The position numbers and the translations under genes are program-made. Shown here piece by piece: positions 63,101 to 64,000 of a stretch of 64,000 bases of DNA. Origin of the DNA: an uncultured Prevotellaceae bacterium (GTDB lineage Bacteria; Bacteroidota; Bacteroidia; Bacteroidales; Bacteroidaceae); contig ONDP01000013.1 in assembly GCA_900316645.1 (NCBI GenBank), positions 62,001 through 126,000 on the forward strand, written 5' to 3'. How positions within the stretch are numbered: position 1 is the stretch's first letter; the number at the start of each line of letters is the position of its first letter. Under the pieces are notes generated by a model that saw only the letters and a program-made list of their open reading frames with translations, did no database searches and had not been told where the DNA came from.

Positions 63101-64000
63101 AAGCACCTTACCTTCCGTGAGGTGGATGCTGTTACCGACCGCCTGGCCATACTGCTCCAGAAGGAATACCATGTGCATCCTGAAATGGCAGTGGGCGTGA
63201 TGATAGATCGCTCGGAGTTGATGCTGCTCTATCCGATGGCTATCATGAAGGCAGGAGCAGCCTATATGCCACTCGACTTCCACTTCCCGTCAGACCGTCT
63301 GGCGTTCATGTGTCAGGATGCCGGTGTGAAACTGATTCTGTCGGAAGGCAACCGTGTAGCCGAGGCAATGCCTGACTATGAGGGAAAGGTTGTCACCAGC
63401 GACGTCTTCGAGCATCTGGACGAGGTAAAGGGCAAGTTGAACCCGAAGCTCAAGGCCCGTCCCGAGAATATGTTCGTCATCCTCTACACATCCGGTTCTA
63501 CAGGTACACCGAAGGGTGTGGTATTGGAACACCGCAACATCGTCAACTTCTGCCACTGGTACGTGAAGGAGTTCGATGTGACGGCAGAGGATCGTGCTGT
63601 AGCCTATGCCAACTTCGGCTTCGACGCCCACATGATGGACATCTACCCAGTAACCTCGGTGGGAGGAAGTGTCTATATCATCTCGAGCGAAATGCGTATG
63701 GACCTGATGGCCATGAACGAGTATATGGAACGCGAGCAGCTGAACTTGGCGTTTATGACAACCCAGGTGGGCTATATGTTTGCCACCACCATCGAGAACC
63801 ACTCGCTGCGCTTGCTCGAGGTAGGCGGTGAGAAACTGCAGCCGCTGAAGAAGCCGCCGTTCCGATTCTATAATTGCTACGGTCCGACAGAGTGTACGCT
63901 CTATTCGACATTCTTTAACGTAGAGAAAGACTATGATTCATCCTACATCGGACGTCCGCTGGCAGGCTATCAGCTGTATGTGGTTGACCCCAATCTGAAC
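43706..64000 (+). CDS. giant non-ribosomal peptide synthetase (3' end outside window)
   Basis: One frame open from ATG 43706 to the last base, 6,765 codons in view and still continuing. Every HHxxxDG, A3 and carrier Ser codon checked falls in the same frame. Order: C-A-T-E, C-A-T, C-A-T, C-A-T, C-A-T-E, C-A. It builds a peptide by adenylation, thioester carriage and condensation. The C domains after the two E domains (modules 2 and 6) belong to one subtype (VSGRN, GLFINTVP; GLFINSVP) and those of modules 1, 3, 4 and 5 to another (GRSD, GMFVKT-like). This agrees with DCL versus LCL use. No ketosynthase is present; no thioesterase is in view. The first domain is a C domain, so the chain might start with an acyl group, but it may be a plain C domain like modules 3-5. 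Confidence 0.97.
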   Translation, partial: MKTYPLLQSQLGIFMEWSKDPSVTQYNLPTCSKLSKTIDVNRLQQALERLTRERSVLRTHFVIENGEPRQYVDDQMVVPVLRKTMSDQETADYIDHDFVRPFDLLSGEPLLRLELIEAETSNWLLVDIHHSIGDGVTLAPNMTIYDIPAAYNGDALEETPYGMYEYAEDEQASFGTENYERAAQYYKEKFAGIDFVTLAGNPDSHLGNMVRESAFMPVDEVDKWCAENGTSSNLLYMAAFSLVMSRFSREKQVAYYSVNHGRMDKRLARAYGMFVKSVPILADVNPEEKVIDFIKGFRRELMSTIRYGVYPFNHFCRDLGVKPMVSFGFQGYAMQEYFELEGERCTSVQLPKGKIDDDMSCVIYLRNGQYDIRMESSDALNSKETLRTVADAVKHATEYMMAHPEARLDEIELLSSEEQATIAAQSQGRQVTIDSTQTFPSLFMAQAAKTPSALAVVDEKGSYTYEKLNAITGALASRLLEMGVEKNHFVSIMLGYQKEFVVAALGVEKCGGAYVPLDYDYPNDRLLYMLEDSESQVLITSHPIFNEKNAEGEFSAKNILFIDDFLTEVSADSGSPADQTNFATPDSLAYMIYTSGSTGKPKGVMIPHRAKANFVQFIAREWGHTQKSHICCHSSFSFDASIEDLYPVLTVGGTLYTVPQEARKDMELLHDFILKNGITGGCYTTQLGQLLLQMYPDLPVDYLVVGGEKMTANPDCRCRLINTYGPTEFTVDATFFELKKDREYKNIPIGRPLDNLAAYVVDAAGHLLPLGMAGELCMAGAQMAAGYWKREDLTAEKFSDIMVNGKQVKVYHTGDLVRYNSDGDLEYMGRIDNQVKLRGFRIELGEIETLIGKYEGVDMQSVQVKEVGGVQHLVAYYSARTEIDKSALERYLSESLTEYMVPDVYMQLDEMPLTPNGKVDTKALPEPEVGQTEYVEPEGEKEILVASCIAQVLNTQGNVGALDSFFSLGGDSIKSIRLVSLLRQKGLSLSVADVMKGNTVRGIAALAEMGETIEIPQESVEGEILQGAIMRYFFNLNLPHAEHYNQSVAFESAVRLDTKALRAALDAVVNHHDMLRMRAEGSNVYINKPGEKLYDFVEEEVKTLDDIEAKSNELQSKINLTEGPVLKVALFHTPEKDVVVMICHHLAVDGVSWRIIAEDLNVGYQMSSEGREITLPKKTHSYKYYAEAIARYRDSYALSKEKTYWETVQKKMEKLPQGGNNGTPGQMQKLHSTYTNDSIRHLLTDAHQAYGTNENDLLVTALVRSYRKLTGNDSASILMEGHGREPIHEPLVTDRTVGWFTSAYPIVVEHLNGDIRHDVRTVKETFRNVPNKGLGYGVLQYIPSDEGDTNLRIDLTELLGLNYLGELTESGMEAVLNINTQIPTGMMVNPEGVTGPAFMIDCSIAGTTLNIEATYDSKVWTADQADEMVKAFCDEIETIVAHTIGITSPETTASDLGATGWTDEQYEKLVAAYASRGERMERIYPLSPMQEGMLLEYMMNPETTSYVLLDRFAMSVLPTEEQMRYVLDALAAKHEVFRTSVIYEGVETPCQAIINRKLGLKFVDISEEPDIMAASKRIHEEELHSGFNLQTDPLFRVVVMKTSSDSCHILLCTHHIIVDGWCLPIYLGDFFSLLTETMKGGVQQLPEPEDQGRYEEAIRNMLALDKKTSMAYWKTLVGDYCEKAVIPYSTDDMTTLNPGEVQRVSISAELLEKLKATAGTCGVTLNTIVELVWGLVLQTYNRSSDVIFGKVVSGRNRGDVTDLVGLFINTVPVRVRTEGETTVPEALRALQQQASETNLHDYCPLSEIQQLSELGSNLYQSRITFENYEGSDTLWNMAKSAGVTVLESEEVNFSDLHVTVGNSATGDLQFSFTYNGQLYSEDTIGHVKELFCHLLEEIAANADRKIRELSLLSDTEKTLLKGMRCTAQADVPLKLHHQPIEKNAIEIPDVVALIAKDCTLTFRQFNEEANRIAHALIERGVKRGDRVVLLLPRTSAVIVSMFGVSKTGAAYIPCDPAYPADRINLIMTDSEAQYVITTKEHTADYAADKVILIDDIYKNEAYSTENPQVEISPEDLAYLIYTSGSTGRPKGVMLRHVGITNYLYNHPANIHVAGLKRLGVKTYVSITTLSFDMSLKEFAGSLYNGITTVLADEQEVMDPVLLAELMKRTGAEAINGTCSRIQSYLELPAFCEAISHCKMVWSGGEMYPMALLKKLQSLGVEIINTYGPTEITVSSNIANLTHAKRVNVGRPLLNYVEYIVDQYNREVPVGVPGELLIGGPGVAVGYNNLPEMTAERFVEYQGVRVYRSGDLARWVPDGSVEILGRNDDQVKLRGFRVELGEIEGVAVKFDGLRQAVADIKEIGAMQHLCLYYTSDEELDEEALKAFLAESLTEYMVPTAYVRIDAIPLTPNGKTNRKALPIPKIHLEEIVPPANETEAKLLELMKQQLKTDELGVTTNLVTMGLSSIAAMRLCAILLQQYEIKIPVKDILEHPTVREMAQHSKHEKAVQYNPYPIRETYPLSESQRGMLIDCLMNRDALQYNIPALLKYKTLDIPRFKEALAKVGEAHPYLKARIAMQGDDYVQVRRDDDQIVIEEYTLDYDPDRAFFQAQIKPFDVLGERLYRFKLYTTPSYYYLVIDIHHIISDGSSNYILAREMEKAYSGQPLVKESYTAFDRAIDEENIMKTERGIEAEQYFDNLINGTEATVYPLSTDTGGDAVYGELLETFPSEAIDKFCKQHALAPSSFFLTVFHHVLHRVTREERTLLYFISNGRSEVQLENFFGVFVKTMPTVVSDYSSDIVTSVRNMHQQMLDTIQHDYYPFTKMVERHGLKAEILYNYFVDLQTNMALDNDAVEAVPLEWDTAKTPLSITMLKDNEGNYVSSLEYDSRLYSERDMLILNKAFRAFAENAVVANIPLSHISIISPQQEAAIKALSKGETMACDTSMTFPAIFSQQAAATPDAVAVVDEEGSYSYGQLDMLSNALAAELRSLGVGAPDVKSPFVSIMLGYEKAFLVAAIGVEKAGGAYVPLDYEYPNDRLLYMLEDSESQVLITSHAIFNEKTSEGDNFTAKNILFIDDFLAKAPVSAEAVNYAVPEGLAYMIYTSGSTGKPKGVMIPHRAKANFVQFIAKEWRHTAQSRICCHSSFSFDASIEDLYPVLTVGGTLYTVPKEARKDLVMLYDFIVKNKITGGCYTTQLGLMLLQQFPDLPVDYLVVGGEKMADNPDCKCRLINTYGPTEFTVDATFYETEHGRDYKNIPIGRPLYNLSAFVLDPMGQLVPQGVPGELCMAGPQIACGYWKREDLTAEKFVDCPFTEGKMYHTGDLVKYNSEGQIEYMGRIDNQVKLRGFRIELGEIETLISKYEGVQMQSVQVKEIGGVQHLCAYYTADRQIDSDALRDYLAEQLTDYMVPTAYIQLDQMPLTPNGKVNTKALPMPDMQADELVAPVTKTEKKLFSLAAEMLKHDKFGITSNLISMGLTSLTAMRFTVAAFNEFNVQVTVKDVMQHPTIHQMAALIDSKREEEGLDSQQEDTQFWSEGKHYYYPITENQRGVFFDWEMNRDTTQYNVPDVVVMTDADASKLRDALEKVVDAHPYLKTRFVQHDGDVMQIRRDEEPVEILMESLAEEPDTEFFQNRVRPFDLYNDQLYRLEIYSYNNKVYLFIDIHHSIYDGASSLILFDDIKKAYDGENIEPETYTAFEFALDELKLMKSKEYDEAGDYFKKLMGDANTVVYPHSIRKEENDPGILSAHFKGNDIESFCQQNGLTLNSYFLAITMHVLHTVTREDDIVITTINNGRSDVRMMNIMGMFVKTIPVVSSSADSTKSVIEVVKLLQNQLLETQSRDFYPFTKMVELYGLRPEIMYAYQPRDVSEDDEQDDKMRLLLNQTKLPLDIQVMPEKDGFVLELQYDTALYSKKDMEQLAEMMTNIAEQAASKPSLKDIPLLSDEDTAKVLRMSTGRTLDYDRSLTWIDQFQQQAKAHPDQTAVVDSTSQLTYRELDEKSDALAHWLVGQGVNPDDFVAVKMDRVKEFVVAVMAIQKAGAAYVPIDMDYPEDRISYMIENSEAKVMVIEKTLEAVKPAGPFKSLATPDSRAYMIYTSGSTGRPKGVMVAQRGLMNLITWIRDLVKLKEGDRTAIFVSFSFDASVNDLYPILTAGGELHIFSSELRKDMESMYKYLCEHHIKGLEFTTQLAMAMMQQYQLPIEYLFVGGEKLKPFPPTSYDVINVYGPTEFTDISSYHVVDQSKCVDNIPIGKPVPNTMSLILDPYGRLLPQGFEGEICLSGRQMTYGYWKQEKLTEEKFVDCPFAEGKMYHTGDTARYNDEGCLEYVGRIDTQVKLNGFRIELGGIEQRASMYKGILQVVAEVSGGKILCLYYTATQQIDEEDLKAFLGKTLAEYMVPSVYIHLDAMPMTPNGKVDHKKLPAPIVDAGQIIEAGTEIEAQMLDIAKELLVGEHIGVTTNLITAGMTSLVAMRMSAVIKQKTQFYIPVKDILLHPTIREMALLAGAGGKEETKTYDKLEYYPITENQRGVYIDWELNRDTTQYNLPSVTKMAGIDAEQLRDALVKIVEAHPYLKTRLAMKGDDIVQLRLDDEPVVVELTALNEEPTAEFFRSRVRPFNLFNDRLYRMEVYKTPTAVWYFQDIHHLVFDGASDFVLRAELEKALHGETLLREEYTAFERALDEKELMESATFNEIEKYFDGLLEDVEMISYPHSSELDDTEGVNNAYVTADVDKKVIDDYCRKHSATANSFFLTSLMQVLHRLTREERIAITTISNGRSDTRMHTIMGMFVKTLPVVSRLDGNQTFADALASMNQQVMTSIGNDIYPFTKIAERYKFRSEIMFVFQGGLNTPVVNQHEESIPLDLDTAKMPIAFMVTENDEATYHVELEYDTHLYSQADMQMLVKALHTFIQQALSGDNQIKEISLTDQKEQASIISLSQGEQLDYDQNQTFVDMVCSFAASQPEAIAVVDKFSRITYEELDRQSNTLAAKLIENGVQPDTFVGIMLPRQKEFIVALLSIMKAGAAYVPMDNEYPIDRLLYMLDDSRAKVLITTRELYEAKQQEGDFNAKQVIFMDERIEPSEKTVNLTHPDGLAYMIYTSGSTGKPKGVMLPHRALRAFLAWRIAKIGLTPESRNVEHPSFSFDASLDDLLCPLAAGGCVHILAEELRKDMDGIYNYLKEQRITGLSLSTALGMTMLGQFSDLPVKYIMMGGEKMLPFPKTPVKVINGYGPTEFTVCSSFHVVDQDKDENIPIGRPVPNSWSFICDIFGNLLPLGCAGELCLSGVQMANGYWQREDLTKEKFSVAPFGMKVYHTGDLVRWNKQGELEFLGRIDNQVKLRGFRIELGEIENQASLIEGIKSVAAEVREANGSKHLVLYFTAEQPMDTDAIRERLSESLTEYMVPDTYMQLDEMPLTPNGKVNRRALPQPVIRSAAEYVEPQTEAERIVAQAMQDVLGLKQNVGALDSFFAWGGDSIKSIRLVSRLRAEGITLQVADIMKLKTVREIAAAGSQGTVEISQEAWSGEVPQTAITSFFFDLNLPKPHHFNQTMFIKAAQRVQAEALQQAIEALVKHHDMLRAIVRNGQLYVRNTDEPNLYGWEQLDYVQDADYVKKIERVCRQRQASISLSNGPLFKVVLFHTPDYDAILMVCHHLVVDGVSWRVLLEDFNTAYGQAAEGNAIALPAKTHSFREYAETLQSYAQSHELNMERTYWDRVQEKLQHLPSSMAKDCGRSMNLVNASLDAQTTHSITTTAGNPYHADINDLLMTALGRSYYKLTGNDAVSVQFEGHGREYIGNAQLLTDRTVGWFTSVYPVVLEHLDGDLRSCLRQTKETMHRIPNKGVGYNVLRYLSSDTAYSTGQCALIGFNYLGEMSAKDSNDGAPFTAMTEISAGDDFAPQNVFGPDISINCSVTNGQLEASLAYNTALFTQEQASQLLNGMMESLREITVHTADMKDVEVTATDLGEYEWTDEEFQKVYSHFIQMGTPLQRIYPLSPMQEGMALKFMMEPDSLAYRLVSRFALDILPTEEQMRYTLDQLGAKHEVLRTSLIYRGVEQYRQAIVDRPLELEMRDVTASENKETAMVTLYRAEQQRGFDMQDQSLFRIVCVKTSDTTCEILLAVHHIIVDGWCIGLYMSDLIANLTDAVQGNMKPIEQYPAGRYERFIRNLLKKDTDKGLNYWKDLLNGYTTKAVIPYSGIVPEKERAVDNVCRIIISGNEMTALKALTTSTQTTMNTLVELAWGLVLQIYNRQDDAVFVKVVSGRNNASEGVEDVVGLFINSVPVRVRTPKGTTVIQALQQLQQQAAESNEWDFCPLSAIQQQSDLGADLFQSIVAFENYDSEVDLSNDSTPFHTKMVYAKEESINDLTLTAYADGDKELTVNLEFDPTKYRKGEIEQVMSVMRQMLQQMAEQPDADVSTLPPLTDKDRVALAKLGMGETLTYDTTQTLVDLFTEQARKTPDNTCIVFQDKHLTFREVDAVTDRLAILLQKEYHVHPEMAVGVMIDRSELMLLYPMAIMKAGAAYMPLDFHFPSDRLAFMCQDAGVKLILSEGNRVAEAMPDYEGKVVTSDVFEHLDEVKGKLNPKLKARPENMFVILYTSGSTGTPKGVVLEHRNIVNFCHWYVKEFDVTAEDRAVAYANFGFDAHMMDIYPVTSVGGSVYIISSEMRMDLMAMNEYMEREQLNLAFMTTQVGYMFATTIENHSLRLLEVGGEKLQPLKKPPFRFYNCYGPTECTLYSTFFNVEKDYDSSYIGRPLAGYQLYVVDPNLN
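48145..51235 (+). other. NRPS module 2: C-A-T
   Basis: C about 48145-49440 (YPLSPMQEGM start; HHIIVDG 48545-48565), DCL-like, right after an E domain. A about 49495-50975 (YTSGSTGRPKG 49946-49978; NGKTNRK). T has MGLSS instead of LGGxS, Ser codon 51101-51103. Pocket code read as D M K N W G T V S K, unassigned; it lacks the usual Ala at position 236. Confidence 0.83.
51250..54270 (+). other. NRPS module 3: C-A-T
   Basis: C about 51250-52520 (YPLSESQRGM; HHIISDG 51626-51646). A about 52540-54015 (YTSGSTGKPKG 53012-53044; NGKVNTK). T has MGLTS, Ser codon 54140-54142. Pocket code D A E C V G T V D K, same as module 1, and the A-domain DNA is very similar to that of module 1, so a duplication is likely. 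Confidence 0.85.
54320..57225 (+). other. NRPS module 4: C-A-T
   Basis: C about 54320-55530 (YPITENQRGV; HHSIYDG 54695-54715). A about 55590-56970 (YTSGSTGRPKG 55988-56020; NGKVDHK). T reads AGMTS, Ser codon 57104-57106. Pocket code read as D A N E F G V D I K, unassigned. Confidence 0.83.
57255..61640 (+). other. NRPS module 5: C-A-T-E
   Basis: C about 57255-58470 (YPITENQRGV; HHLVFDG 57629-57649). A about 58540-59985 (YTSGSTGKPKG 58994-59026; NGKVNRR). T has WGGDS, Ser codon 60122-60124. E about 60265-61620 (HHLVVDGVSW 60650; EGHGRE; VGWFTSVYP). Pocket code read as D A D S M G G V C K, unassigned. Predicts a second D-residue. Confidence 0.84.
61655..64000 (+). other. NRPS module 6: C-A (truncated by window end)
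   Basis: C about 61655-62940 (YPLSPMQEGM; HHIIVDG 62060-62080), DCL-like after the E domain of module 5. A starts about 63030 (YTSGSTGTPKG 63485-63517; CYGPTECTLY). Pocket code up to position 331 reads D A M F E G C L Y; Lys517 lies beyond the window. This A domain is more distant from the other five (TTQVGYM region, GVVLEHRN). Confidence 0.82.

Noticed and set aside
43706..64000. A hybrid NRPS-polyketide synthase
   Set aside because: No ketosynthase or acyltransferase motif was found; the GLSS/GLTS carriers resemble acyl carriers but lie between A and C domains.

Overview
The window looks like a chromosome segment of a Bacteroidota bacterium, most likely Prevotella or a close relative. The reasons are promoters of the Bacteroidales type (TTG, a spacer of about 20 bases, then TAnnTTTG) before many genes, weak or absent Shine-Dalgarno sites, many small lipoproteins with a Cys lipobox, a lysS-gpsA-pgi cluster, menaquinone genes, and families typical of the phylum (an OprO/P-like porin, DUF4230, a DUF4738-like lipoprotein). 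No rRNA, tRNA, CRISPR array, integrase or complete insertion sequence was recognised.

Layout. 1-2.3 kb: remains of a restriction-modification locus (tail of an Eco57I-like enzyme, a C-terminal stub of an MmeI-like methylase behind a promoter copy, and a truncated kinase-like gene). 2.3-7.3 kb (minus): lipoprotein, HAD phosphatase, sodium:solute symporter, porin, metallo-beta-lactamase-fold hydrolase. 7.6-16.2 kb (plus): a compact phospho-signalling operon with an FHA protein, two Hanks-type Ser/Thr kinases, a PP2C phosphatase, a membrane FHA protein, a double-FHA membrane serine protease and a secreted protein; trmO and a histidine-kinase-like gene follow. 17.7-22.4 kb (minus): AGCS symporter, two DUF4230 proteins, and a MATE transporter fused to a GHKL ATPase. 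22.5-25.8 kb (plus): P-type calcium ATPase and a lipoprotein. 25.8-30.0 kb (minus): pgi, gpsA, lysS. 30.1-33.2 kb (plus): three tandem ROK-family paralogues. 33.3-36.3 kb (plus): menaquinone genes (thioesterase, isochorismate synthase, menD). 36.3-37.4 kb: about 1 kb without a gene, packed with repeats and ending in an array of promoter-like units before a WYL regulator. 38.4-40.1 kb: two tiny ORFs, a D-2-hydroxyacid dehydrogenase and an acetyltransferase.

40.3 kb to the end (plus) is a non-ribosomal peptide operon: an acyl-CoA ligase-like enzyme, a second MATE-GHKL ATPase fusion, and one giant NRPS reading frame that starts at 43706 and is still open at 64000 (6,765 codons in view). It has five complete modules and part of a sixth, in the order C-A-T-E / C-A-T / C-A-T / C-A-T / C-A-T-E / C-A. 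This predicts a peptide of at least six residues with D-residues at positions 1 and 5, and the same building block at positions 1 and 3 because those two A domains have identical predicted pocket residues. Release domain, product and any further modules lie beyond the window.

The best candidates for undescribed biology are the NRPS operon with its MATE-ATPase fusion and the FHA/kinase/phosphatase/protease operon. All translations, motif positions and pocket codes were read by eye and no database search was run.
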